Positions 42,702 through 50,390 of a DNA stretch of 64,000 nt are shown here, piece by piece. The stretch comes from Rhodoferax lithotrophicus (GTDB lineage: Bacteria > Pseudomonadota > Gammaproteobacteria > Burkholderiales > Burkholderiaceae_C). The stretch lies in assembly GCF_019973615.1 (NCBI RefSeq), contig NZ_AP024238.1, forward strand, positions 4,857,989 to 4,921,988, read 5' to 3'. The notes under the pieces were generated by a model. That model was given only the letters and a program-made list of their open reading frames with translations. It was not told where the DNA came from and did no database searches. The translations under genes were made by a program, and so were the position numbers. The first letter of the stretch is position 1, and every line of letters starts with the position of its first letter.

Positions 42702-42734
42702 ATGATTACCACCATTAAAACCACGGCTGCCTGA
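42702..42734 (+). CDS. Threonine/isoleucine leader peptide upstream of hom
   Basis: This is a ten-codon reading frame, ATG ATT ACC ACC ATT AAA ACC ACG GCT GCC TGA, giving MITTIKTTAA. Four threonine and two isoleucine codons out of ten resemble thr operon leader peptides, and the gene downstream encodes homoserine dehydrogenase. No strong ribosome site is visible before it (GACGCACGA). Stalling at the Thr/Ile codons when charged tRNA is scarce would change folding of the RNA that follows. Confidence 0.6.
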   Translation: MITTIKTTAA

Positions 42735-42809
42735 GCGTCGTGCAGGTGGCCGTTCCGGCTGCCTGGTGGTGTACCTCTCTGAACAACCCCCGCCAAGGCA
42801 GCAGGGGTT
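42725..42809 (+). promoter_or_regulatory. Attenuator-like alternating hairpins between the Thr leader and hom
   Basis: CGGCTGCCTG occurs twice (42725-42734, over the leader stop codon, and 42756-42765). Both copies can pair with CAGGTGGCCG (42743-42752), the second with only a 3-base loop. The second copy can instead pair by seven bases with AGGCAGC (42796-42802), inside a terminator-like hairpin AACCCC/GGGGTT (42785-42809). This four-region layout is that of amino-acid attenuators. The weak point is the lack of a clear U-run after the last stem (TTTCAACTGTTT). Confidence 0.5.
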
Positions 42810-42829
42810 TCAACTGTTTGGAGAGTTTT

Positions 42830-44200
42830 ATGTACCAAGATCAATTCGCCACGTTTACATCCGGCAACCCTTCCTGTGCCGCATCGCCGCAGGCACCGCT
42901 GCGCGTTGGCATGCTCGGCCTGGGCACCGTTGGCTCAGGCACCTACCGCGTTTTGCAACGCAATGCAGAGGTGATTGCCGCCAGAACCGGCCGACACATT
43001 GAAATCACGACGGTCGCCGTACGTCACCTGAGCCGCGCTGCCAACATTGTTGGCCGTGAGGTGGTACTGACTGATGACCCGTTTGCAGTGGTCAACAACC
43101 CGGAGATTGACGTGGTCGTGGAAGTTATTGGCGGCACCACTCCGGCACGTGCATTGGTGCTGCAGGCGATTGCCAATGGCAAACATGTGGTGACCGCCAA
43201 CAAAGCCTTGCTGGCCGTACATGGCCGCGAGATTTTTGCTGCGGCACAGGCCCAAGGTGTGGTGGTGGCCTATGAAGGGGCGGTGGCAGTCAGCATCCCC
43301 ATCATCAAGGCGTTACGTGAAGGACTCACCGCCAATCACATTGAGTGGATCGCCGGGATCATCAACGGCACCACCAACTACATCCTGTCAGAAATGAAAA
43401 CCAAGGGCCTGAACTTTGCCACGGCCCTGGCCGATGCCCAGCGTCTGGGTTATGCCGAAGCTGACCCGACGCTGGACATACAGGGTATTGATGCCGCACA
43501 CAAGCTCACCTTGCTGGCGGCCAATGCGTTTGGTGTACCCGTTCAGTTTGATCAGGTGCATGTGGAGGGTATCACTGAGCTGGATTCGCTCGACATCAGC
43601 TTTGCCGGGAGCCTGGGCTATCACGTCAAACTGCTGGGCATCGCTCAACGCACCTCGCGTGGCCTGGAACTGCGTGTACACCCCACGCTGATTGCCGCCG
43701 ACCACCTGCTGGCCCAGGTCAACGGCTCCATGAACGCCGTGATGGTGAAGAGTGATGCCGCTGGCATCACCCTGTATTACGGGGCAGGAGCGGGTTCCGA
43801 ACAAACTGCATCCGCCGTGATTGCTGATCTGGTGGATGTATGCCGTACCTCGGGAACATCACCGCAGCACCGGGTGCCCTACCTTGCGTTCCAACACAGT
43901 GCCATGGCTGCTATCCAGGTACTTGGCATCAACGAGGTTGAAACCGCGTACTACCTACGCCTGAATGTCTCGAACACATCGTGCATCTTGCCAACCCTGT
44001 CTGAATATTTTGCAGCAGCCCCGGTGCGGGTGCGGCAAGTCGAGGTGCTGGCGCACCCTGGCGACCCGACACTCAACGCGGTGCTGGTACTGACCGAACC
44101 CACATCAGGGCGTGTCATGTGCAACATGGCGGCAGAGCTGGCGCAGTTGCCAACAGTGTCGGGTCTTGTGACCATGCTGCGTATGGCCGATTTGAGTTGA
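42830..44200 (+). CDS. hom: Homoserine dehydrogenase
   Basis: The 456-residue single-function enzyme reduces aspartate semialdehyde to homoserine for threonine, methionine and isoleucine. NAD(P) motif VGMLGLGTVGSG is at residue 26, VIGGTTPARALVLQAIANGK, VTANKALLA, the homoserine dehydrogenase signature around AGIINGTTNYIL and AQRLGYAEADPTLDIQGIDA follow, and the C-terminal ACT regulatory domain (about 370-456) begins YYLRLNV. The N-terminal roughly 24 residues before the Rossmann motif are longer than usual. GGAGAG precedes ATG 42830. A Thr/Ile leader peptide lies just upstream, suggesting control by attenuation. Confidence 0.95.
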   Translation: MYQDQFATFTSGNPSCAASPQAPLRVGMLGLGTVGSGTYRVLQRNAEVIAARTGRHIEITTVAVRHLSRAANIVGREVVLTDDPFAVVNNPEIDVVVEVIGGTTPARALVLQAIANGKHVVTANKALLAVHGREIFAAAQAQGVVVAYEGAVAVSIPIIKALREGLTANHIEWIAGIINGTTNYILSEMKTKGLNFATALADAQRLGYAEADPTLDIQGIDAAHKLTLLAANAFGVPVQFDQVHVEGITELDSLDISFAGSLGYHVKLLGIAQRTSRGLELRVHPTLIAADHLLAQVNGSMNAVMVKSDAAGITLYYGAGAGSEQTASAVIADLVDVCRTSGTSPQHRVPYLAFQHSAMAAIQVLGINEVETAYYLRLNVSNTSCILPTLSEYFAAAPVRVRQVEVLAHPGDPTLNAVLVLTEPTSGRVMCNMAAELAQLPTVSGLVTMLRMADLS

Positions 44201-44249
44201 ATGGGCGGGCCATCGCATACAAGTGACGGGTGCCAATGGATGATGCTGG

Positions 44250-45026
44250 CTACTTCACGGGTGTCACCACCAAGCCGCGCAAGCGCAGGTGCACCGCATC
44301 TTCCCAATCGATGGCCACCAAGCGCTTGGCAGCCAGGTAGTGGTTGGTGAACACGTCAAAGTAAGCGTCCATCACCTGTGCCGCATGGGTTTCACCGGCC
44401 AGTTCCAGGCACAATGCGGCCACTTCGGCGGTACACAGGTGGTCAGCGCGCTTGGAGCGGCGCAGTTGGTAGCGTGACAGTTGCGCAGGTTGCAAACTCA
44501 GCACCGGCAAGTGGTTCAGGTAAGGGCTTTTGCGGAACATCTTGCGCGCCTCAGTCCAAGTGGCATCCAGCAGCACAAACAGCGGGCGCTTCAGCGGGCC
44601 GGTGTGTGCGTCCTCGGGCGGCAGCACCTCGGTCACCACCCGCGCAGCCTCCACAAACTCGCCAGGAAACACCAGGTAGGGCTGCCACTGCGGATCGGCA
44701 AGCATGGCCAGCAAAGCCGGATCCACCTCGGTACGTGCCCAGCCAAAGGCCGCCGTATCAGCCACCACATCAGCGATGAGCCAGCCAGTGTTGCTGGGTT
44801 TAAGTGGCTCAATGTCAGCCATGATCAAGCACACGCCTGCTCGCGTGGCTACCGTGGGCCGTAGCGTACACAGGCAGTGCTTGAACGTCACCCGGCAATC
44901 AGGGCAACGCTCGGAACGCGACCCGCGCGCAATAAAAGGTTTGGCACTGCGTGCCAGACGGGCGCTACGCAGCAGGGAGACAGCTTGAGGCATGAGAAAT
45001 GGCAAGGGTAAATGCAGGTGATGCAT
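44250..45026 (-). CDS. DTW-domain tRNA-uridine aminocarboxypropyltransferase (TapT/YfiP-like)
   Basis: The 258-residue protein has an N-terminal zinc-ribbon-like CPDCRVTFKHCLC, then the DTW domain with PLFVLLDATWTEARKMFRKS (the D-T-W motif) and the supporting SRYQLRRSKRADHLCTAEVA. E. coli TapT transfers the aminocarboxypropyl group of SAM to U47 of tRNA (acp3U). The start is uncertain: MHHLHLPLP at 45026 or MPQAV at 44993; neither has a good ribosome site. It is convergent with hom. Confidence 0.85.
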   Translation of the reverse strand: MHHLHLPLPFLMPQAVSLLRSARLARSAKPFIARGSRSERCPDCRVTFKHCLCTLRPTVATRAGVCLIMADIEPLKPSNTGWLIADVVADTAAFGWARTEVDPALLAMLADPQWQPYLVFPGEFVEAARVVTEVLPPEDAHTGPLKRPLFVLLDATWTEARKMFRKSPYLNHLPVLSLQPAQLSRYQLRRSKRADHLCTAEVAALCLELAGETHAAQVMDAYFDVFTNHYLAAKRLVAIDWEDAVHLRLRGLVVTPVK

Positions 45027-45062
45027 TGTGAATGGATAGTCTACTGTCTTGTACTTGGCGGG

Positions 45063-45293
45063 CTAACACATTGCATCAGTCCATGTCAGTGGGGTCATCT
45101 TCTGGCTTGTTTCAGCGCGCTCGGCAGGGTCGTTGATTTCTACCGAGTTCTCTGGCTGTACATGGCGCACCCGAAATCCGGGCCAGTAGACTTCTCCTGT
45201 TGCACTTGGATTTGAGAGCGCGCTATATTTGAGCAACCAATTCAGCGCTTTGCCATAAAACCCATGCGGTGATGCCTGTGCAAAACTCCTTTG
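45063..45293 (-). CDS. Short hypothetical protein or gene remnant
   Basis: A minus-strand frame of about 77 codons ends at 45063 with GEVYWPGFRVRHVQPENSVE and INDPAERAETSQKMTPLTW. The composition looks coding, unlike the surrounding intergenic DNA. There is no ATG at a sensible place: only TTG near 45293, or an ATG at 45383 inside the divergent lemA gene. No family recognised; it could be a truncated gene. Confidence 0.3.
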   Translation of the reverse strand, partial: QRSFAQASPHGFYGKALNWLLKYSALSNPSATGEVYWPGFRVRHVQPENSVEINDPAERAETSQKMTPLTWTDAMC

Positions 45294-45339
45294 CAAACCT
45301 GGTCTTATGCTAAGGTCACACTTTATTTCGGAGGTGCTT

Positions 45340-45927
45340 ATGAAACGCTGGCTTTTAATCCTGACGACAGCCCTGCTGCTCACTGGCTGTGGCTATAACG
45401 ACTTTCAACGCTTGGATGAACAAACCAAATCGGCATGGAGTGAAGTTCTGAATCAGTACCAACGCCGCGCTGATCTGGTGCCTAACATTGTGGCCACCGT
45501 CAAGGGGGAGGCCACCTTTGAGCAGGAAACCCTGACCAAGGTGATTGAGGCACGTGCCAAAGCCACGTCAATTCAGGTGACCCCGGAAACGCTGAATGAC
45601 CCCGCAGCCTTCAACAAGTTTCAAGCTGCACAGGGTGAGTTGGGTTCTGCGCTCAGCCGCTTGATGGTGGTGTCTGAGCAATACCCCAGCCTCAAGGCCA
45701 ATCAGGGCTTCAGCGATTTGCGTGTACAGCTTGAGGGCACTGAAAACCGTGTCACGGTAGCCCGTAACCGCTACATCCAGTCCGTACAAGACTACAACGT
45801 GCTGGCACGTAGTTTTCCCAGCAACCTGACGGCCATGGTGTTTAGCTATACGCCAAAACCTAATTTTTCGGTACAAAACGAGGCTGCCATTTCTGCCCCG
45901 CCGGTGGTTGACTTCACCAAGAAATGA
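45340..45927 (+). CDS. LemA family lipoprotein
   Basis: The 195-residue lipoprotein has the signal RWLLILTTALLLTGC with the lipobox Cys at residue 17. The LemA fold follows: LDEQTKSAWSEVLNQYQRRA, DLVPNIVATVKGEATFEQET, LTKVIEARAKATSIQV, YPSLKANQGFSDLRVQLEGT and VARNRYIQSVQDYNVLARSF. CGGAGGTGCTT before ATG 45340 is a good ribosome site. LemA proteins are membrane-bound helical bundles and are commonly encoded with the TPM-domain proteins that follow here. Confidence 0.92.
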   Translation: MKRWLLILTTALLLTGCGYNDFQRLDEQTKSAWSEVLNQYQRRADLVPNIVATVKGEATFEQETLTKVIEARAKATSIQVTPETLNDPAAFNKFQAAQGELGSALSRLMVVSEQYPSLKANQGFSDLRVQLEGTENRVTVARNRYIQSVQDYNVLARSFPSNLTAMVFSYTPKPNFSVQNEAAISAPPVVDFTKK

Positions 45928-46892
45928 GTGCACTCAAAGTGCAGAGAAAACTCGCGAGTTCCAGGTTTCTCAGTCACCATGTTGCGTATTCCACTCAACT
46001 TGACCTGAAGTTGCCTCATTTCATCTTGCTTGCGGCGCTACTGTGGGCTTGCATTTTGTGGATACCCACAGCGTTTGCCCAGCAAGCTGTGCCCGTCTTG
46101 AGTGGGCATGTGGTTGACACCGCCGGTACCTTAAATCCCGCGCAACACAGCGCACTAGAAGCCACGTTGACCACCTTTGAACAGACGAAGGGTTCACAAA
46201 TAGTGATTTTGCTGGTGCCCAGCACACAACCGGAAGACATTTCTTCTTATGCAAACCGGGTAGCCAACGACTGGAAGATAGGTCGCAAGAACATTGGTGA
46301 TGGGCTGTTGTTGATTGTGGCCGTTCAAGACCACAAACTTCGTATTGAGGTGGCCAAAACGCTGGAAGGCGCGATCCCCGACCTGGCGGCCAAACGCATC
46401 ATCGATCAGGCCATCACACCACGCTTTAAACAAGGGGACTATGCGGGGGGCCTGCAAGCTGGTGTCGAGCACATCATGGCACTGATTTCCAATGAAGCCT
46501 TGCCAGAACCTGCTGCCACACCATCCCGCCCTTCGGCTGACTTTGATTGGATGGAATTGGGCGTTTTGATGTTCATTGCAATACCCGTGGTTGGGGCCGT
46601 GTCGAGAAACATTCTGGGCAAGAAACTGGGCGCTCTGGCCACTGGTGGTATTGCTGGTGCCCTTGCCATGACGTTGACTGCCAGCCTGCTGATTTCCGGA
46701 TTGGCAGGGCTGTTTGCATTAGTGCTTACCTTGCTGCAAAGCAGCAACCTGGGAAACCGGTCTGGCCGCTCCGGTGGTCATTCATCGGGCTGGGGACATG
46801 GTGGGGGCTTTGGCGGCGGCAGTTTTGGCGGCGGCTTTGGCTCTGGTGGAGGTGGTGATTTTGGGGGCGGTGGTGCCTCAGGAGATTGGTAA
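45924..46892 (+). CDS. TPM domain protein with Gly-rich tail (YgcG-like)
   Basis: This is a 322-residue protein. An uncleaved or late signal (FILLAALLWACILWIPTAFA, residues 33-52) is followed by the TPM domain (about 60-190: VVDTAGTLNPAQHSALEATL, IVILLVPSTQPEDISSYANR, DWKIGRKNIGDGLLLIVAVQ). Two membrane helices lie near 207-275, and the Gly/Ser/Phe-rich tail ends GGGGDFGGGGASGDW. Same architecture as YgcG/TPM proteins beside lemA. The first roughly 30 residues before the hydrophobic segment are unusual. ATGA overlap with lemA. Confidence 0.9.
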   Translation: MSALKVQRKLASSRFLSHHVAYSTQLDLKLPHFILLAALLWACILWIPTAFAQQAVPVLSGHVVDTAGTLNPAQHSALEATLTTFEQTKGSQIVILLVPSTQPEDISSYANRVANDWKIGRKNIGDGLLLIVAVQDHKLRIEVAKTLEGAIPDLAAKRIIDQAITPRFKQGDYAGGLQAGVEHIMALISNEALPEPAATPSRPSADFDWMELGVLMFIAIPVVGAVSRNILGKKLGALATGGIAGALAMTLTASLLISGLAGLFALVLTLLQSSNLGNRSGRSGGHSSGWGHGGGFGGGSFGGGFGSGGGGDFGGGGASGDW

Positions 46893-47413
46893 TGTGGCAG
46901 CGTCTAATCCGTTTCGTGAAACACCGTTGGCAAAATGACAACGCTGCTCAACAAGCTATTCCTCCAGCGGTTTTGAACAAGTTGGCAACCGCTATCGCGA
47001 ACAGTGAATCGGGCCACAGCGGTGAAATTCGTATTTACATTGAAGCCGCCCTGCCTACCAGCTATCTATGGCAGGACTGTCCCATAGAACAGATCATCCG
47101 TCAACGCGCGTTGTCCATGTTTGGCAAACTGGGTGTGTGGGATACAGAGCACAACAATGGGGTACTGATTTATTTGCTGCTGGTCGAAAAGCGACTCGAA
47201 ATTGTTGCAGACCGTGGCTTGAATGATCGTGTCCCTGCTGGTATCTGGTCAGAATTAGCTTCTTCCATGTGTGAGACATTCAAGATGGGAAACTATGAAG
47301 CTGGCCTGAACCTAGCTGTACAAGAGGTCTCCTGCTTGTTACAGCAACATTTTGCAATGTCACCACATCAGATTAATCTGAACGAATTACCCAATGAACC
47401 AGTGCTGGGGTAA
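46892..47413 (+). CDS. TPM domain protein
   Basis: The 173-residue soluble protein carries the TPM core: SGHSGEIRIYIEAALP, ALSMFGKLGVWDTEHNNGVL, IYLLLVEKRLEIVADRGLND, FKMGNYEAGLNLAVQEVSCL. It starts one base into the previous stop (TAATG at 46890-46894), so it belongs to the lemA operon as its third gene. Function unknown; TPM domains appear in proteins of envelope and photosystem maintenance. Confidence 0.88.
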   Translation: MWQRLIRFVKHRWQNDNAAQQAIPPAVLNKLATAIANSESGHSGEIRIYIEAALPTSYLWQDCPIEQIIRQRALSMFGKLGVWDTEHNNGVLIYLLLVEKRLEIVADRGLNDRVPAGIWSELASSMCETFKMGNYEAGLNLAVQEVSCLLQQHFAMSPHQINLNELPNEPVLG

Positions 47414-47452
47414 TGACCGGCAGAGGTTCAGCACTTTCAGAGTGGACATAAA

Positions 47453-47487
47453 AAAACCCGCTGCTCACTGAAGTGAGTGCGGGTTTT
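47453..47487. terminator. Bidirectional terminator between the lemA operon and atpC
   Basis: AAAACCCGC ... GCGGGTTTT forms the base of a stem, continued by CTCAC/GTGAG, with a TGAA loop. Runs of A on the left and T on the right allow it to work on both strands, serving the convergent TPM gene and the ATP synthase operon. Confidence 0.85.
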
Positions 47488-47509
47488 CAGAATTTCACGT
47501 GTCTGTGAG

Positions 47510-47926
47510 TTACTTTTTCTGACGGTATTTACGCAACGCAGCAATTTGCGCAGCCATCACAGCCAGTTCAGAACTAGCTTTGGCCAAATCCAGATCCGAT
47601 TTGGCGTTTTTGACCGCTTCTTCTGCTGCCAATCTGGCAGCGTTGGCTTTCTCATCATCAAGGTCCTTGCCACGAATAGCGGTATCAGACAAAACAGTGA
47701 CGCAGTTGGGCTGCACTTCAAGAATGCCACCTGCCACAAACACAAACTCTTCGCTGCCGTCGGCCTTTTCAATGCGCACGGACCCCGCTTTGATGCGGGT
47801 GATCAGTGGGGTATGGCGCGGGTAAATGCCCAATTCACCAGCTTCACCAGGTAAGGCTACAAAACGTGCCTCACCCGAAAAGATGGATTCTTCAGCACTC
47901 ACCACATCAACGTGGATAGTGTTCAT
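47510..47926 (-). CDS. atpC: ATP synthase F1 subunit epsilon
   Basis: The 138-residue subunit has the usual start TIHVDVVSAEESIFSGEARF and PGEAGELGIYPRHTPLITRI, then the C-terminal helical hairpin. It couples the gamma shaft to the c-ring and can inhibit ATP hydrolysis. It is the last gene of the atp operon and ends just before the shared terminator. Confidence 0.95.
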   Translation of the reverse strand: MNTIHVDVVSAEESIFSGEARFVALPGEAGELGIYPRHTPLITRIKAGSVRIEKADGSEEFVFVAGGILEVQPNCVTVLSDTAIRGKDLDDEKANAARLAAEEAVKNAKSDLDLAKASSELAVMAAQIAALRKYRQKK

Positions 47927-47991
47927 ATAACTCCTAATCAGTTGGGGACAACGCTTGATGCGATGCGATCAAGAACTGCCCCACAAGGCCT

Positions 47992-49416
47992 TTAGACTTT
48001 TTTGGCTTTCTCAAACGCTTCATCAATGGTACCCACCATGTAGAAGGCTTGTTCTGGCAGGTGATCACATTCACCAGCCACAATCATCTTGAAGCCGCGA
48101 ATGGTTTCGGCCAAGCTGACATATTTGCCAGGCGAGCCAGTGAACACTTCAGCGACGTGGAAGGGTTGTGACAGGAAACGTTGAATTTTCCGGGCACGTG
48201 CCACTGTGAGCTTGTCTTCTGGTGCCAACTCGTCCATACCCAAAATGGCAATGATGTCGCGCAACTCTTTATAGCGTTGCAGCGTACCTTGCACGGCACG
48301 AGCCGTTTCATAGTGGTCCAGACCCACCACATTCGGATCGAGCTGACGGCTGGTGGAGTCGAGCGGGTCGACCGCAGGGTAGATACCCAGCGAAGCAATG
48401 TCACGTGACAACACCACAGTGGAGTCCAAGTGGGCAAAGGTGGTCGCAGGAGACGGGTCGGTCAAGTCATCGGCTGGCACGTAAACGGCCTGGATGGAAG
48501 TAATCGAACCAACCTTGGTGGAGGTGATCCGCTCTTGCAAACGGCCCATTTCTTCGGCCAGAGTAGGCTGGTAACCCACGGCGGAAGGCATACGACCCAA
48601 CAAAGCGGACACTTCGGTACCAGCCAAGGTGTAGCGATAAATGTTGTCCACGAAGAACAACACGTCTTTGCCTTCGTCACGGAATGACTCCGCAATGGTC
48701 AGGCCGGTCAAAGCCACGCGCAGACGGTTGCCTGGGGGCTCATTCATCTGACCGTAAACCATGGACACCTTGGAGTCTTCAAGCTTCTCCAGGTTCACCA
48801 CGCCAGAGTCGGCCATTTCGTGGTAGAAGTCATTGCCTTCACGAGTACGTTCACCCACACCGGCAAACACGGACAAGCCGCTGTGTGCCTTAGCGATGTT
48901 GTTGATGAGTTCCATCATGTTCACAGTCTTGCCCACACCGGCACCGCCGAACAGACCGACCTTGCCGCCTTTGGCAAACGGGCAAACCAAGTCAATCACC
49001 TTGATGCCGGTTTCCAGCAATTCTTGCGAAGGGCTGAGTTCGTCGTAAGTGGGTGCCTTGCGGTGAATAGCTGAATACTGAGTAGTTTCAACTGGACCAC
49101 GTTCATCAATCGGATTACCCAGCACGTCCATGATACGGCCCAATGTGGCCGTGCCCACTGGGACAGAAATCGGTTTACCGGTATTGGTCACCATCAAACC
49201 ACGACGCAAACCGTCGCTTGAGCCCAAGGCGATGGTGCGGACAATGCCGTCACCCAACTGCTGCTGGACTTCAAGTGTCAGGGTTGAACCTTCGAGCTTG
49301 AGCGCATCGTAGATGTGCGGCATGTGTTCACGCGGAAATTCCACGTCCACCACAGCGCCAATGCACTGAACAATCTTGCCTTGAACGTTTGCGTTCGTTT
49401 GAGTATTTTGAGCCAT
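47992..49416 (-). CDS. atpD: ATP synthase F1 subunit beta
   Basis: The 474-residue catalytic subunit has Walker A GLFGGAGVGKTVNMMELI, ERTREGNDFYHEM with the catalytic glutamate, Walker B VLFFVDNIYRYTLAGTEVSALLGR and the signature PAVDPLDSTSRQLDP. Start MAQNTQ at 49416 has GGAG nine bases upstream; the longer frame from TTG 49431 would include the ribosome site. Note NIYRYTLAG where NIFRFTLAG is common, a conservative change. Confidence 0.96.
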   Translation of the reverse strand: MAQNTQTNANVQGKIVQCIGAVVDVEFPREHMPHIYDALKLEGSTLTLEVQQQLGDGIVRTIALGSSDGLRRGLMVTNTGKPISVPVGTATLGRIMDVLGNPIDERGPVETTQYSAIHRKAPTYDELSPSQELLETGIKVIDLVCPFAKGGKVGLFGGAGVGKTVNMMELINNIAKAHSGLSVFAGVGERTREGNDFYHEMADSGVVNLEKLEDSKVSMVYGQMNEPPGNRLRVALTGLTIAESFRDEGKDVLFFVDNIYRYTLAGTEVSALLGRMPSAVGYQPTLAEEMGRLQERITSTKVGSITSIQAVYVPADDLTDPSPATTFAHLDSTVVLSRDIASLGIYPAVDPLDSTSRQLDPNVVGLDHYETARAVQGTLQRYKELRDIIAILGMDELAPEDKLTVARARKIQRFLSQPFHVAEVFTGSPGKYVSLAETIRGFKMIVAGECDHLPEQAFYMVGTIDEAFEKAKKV

Positions 49417-49464
49417 TTGGTTCTGCTCCAATTTAAATTAAAGTGTGCTAGCGGTTGCTTTGGC

Positions 49465-50361
49465 TTAGGCGCTGATGGCGGCTGCACCGGAAACAATTTC
49501 TGACAGTTCTTTGGTGATGGCGGCTTGCCGAGTCTTGTTATAGACAAGTTTCAGCTCACCAATCACATTGCCAGCATTGTCGGTTGCAGCCTTCATGGCC
49601 ACCATGCGCGCAGCATGTTCAGAGGCCATGTTTTCTGCAACAGCCTGGAACACCAATGCTTCCACATAGCGCACCAGCAAGTCGTCAATCACGGTCTGCG
49701 CATCCGGCTCGTAAATATAGTCCCAACCATGCTTTGTGCCAGAAGTTTCCTCACTTGCACGTGCTTGCTCCTGCATTTGAACCGCTGACAAAGGAAGCAG
49801 TTGTTCCATCACAACCTCTTGCTTCATCGTATTGATGAACCGAGTGTATGAAAGATAAACCGCGCTCACTTCACCTTTGGCATAAGCATCCAGCAAAACC
49901 TTGACGGGACCAATCAGCCGTTCAAGATGGGGGCGATCACCCAATTGCGTCACATGCGATACCACCTTGGCACCGATACGATTGAGAAAACCTAACCCCT
50001 TGTTGCCAATGGCGACTGCTTGCGTGGTCATGCCTGCAGCTTGAACATCACGCAATTTATTAGTCACACCGCGCAATACATTGGTATTGAGACCACCGCA
50101 CAGCCCCTTGTCGGTACTTACAACAATCATGCCCACCGCCTTCGCGTCATTGGGCTTCATGAAAGCATGCACATACTCAGGGTTGGCTTGTCCCAAATGC
50201 GCAGCGATATTGCGCACTTTTTCTGCATACGGCCGAGCCGCACGCATGCGCTCTTGAGCTTTACGCATTTTGGAGACAGAAATCATCTCCATGGCCTTGG
50301 TGATCTTCTTCGTACTTTCGAAGTTTTTGATCTTGCCGCGTATTTCCTTGCCAGTTGCCAT
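49465..50361 (-). CDS. atpG: ATP synthase F1 subunit gamma
   Basis: The 298-residue central-shaft subunit starts ATGKEIRGKIKNFESTKKIT with KAMEMISVSKMRKAQERM, has DKGLCGGLNTNVLRG in the middle, and ends with ASEHAARMVAMKAATDNAGN and the conserved YNKTRQAAITKELSEIVSGAAA. It is clearly distinct from the second gamma-like gene at the right end of the window. Confidence 0.95.
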   Translation of the reverse strand: MATGKEIRGKIKNFESTKKITKAMEMISVSKMRKAQERMRAARPYAEKVRNIAAHLGQANPEYVHAFMKPNDAKAVGMIVVSTDKGLCGGLNTNVLRGVTNKLRDVQAAGMTTQAVAIGNKGLGFLNRIGAKVVSHVTQLGDRPHLERLIGPVKVLLDAYAKGEVSAVYLSYTRFINTMKQEVVMEQLLPLSAVQMQEQARASEETSGTKHGWDYIYEPDAQTVIDDLLVRYVEALVFQAVAENMASEHAARMVAMKAATDNAGNVIGELKLVYNKTRQAAITKELSEIVSGAAAISA

Positions 50362-50390
50362 ATCAGTCTCCTATCAAGTGTGAGGTGACC

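Noticed and set aside
46790..46880. Gly-rich repeats in the TPM protein considered as a DNA repeat element
   Set aside because: They are codons of the Gly/Phe/Ser tail usual for YgcG-like proteins.
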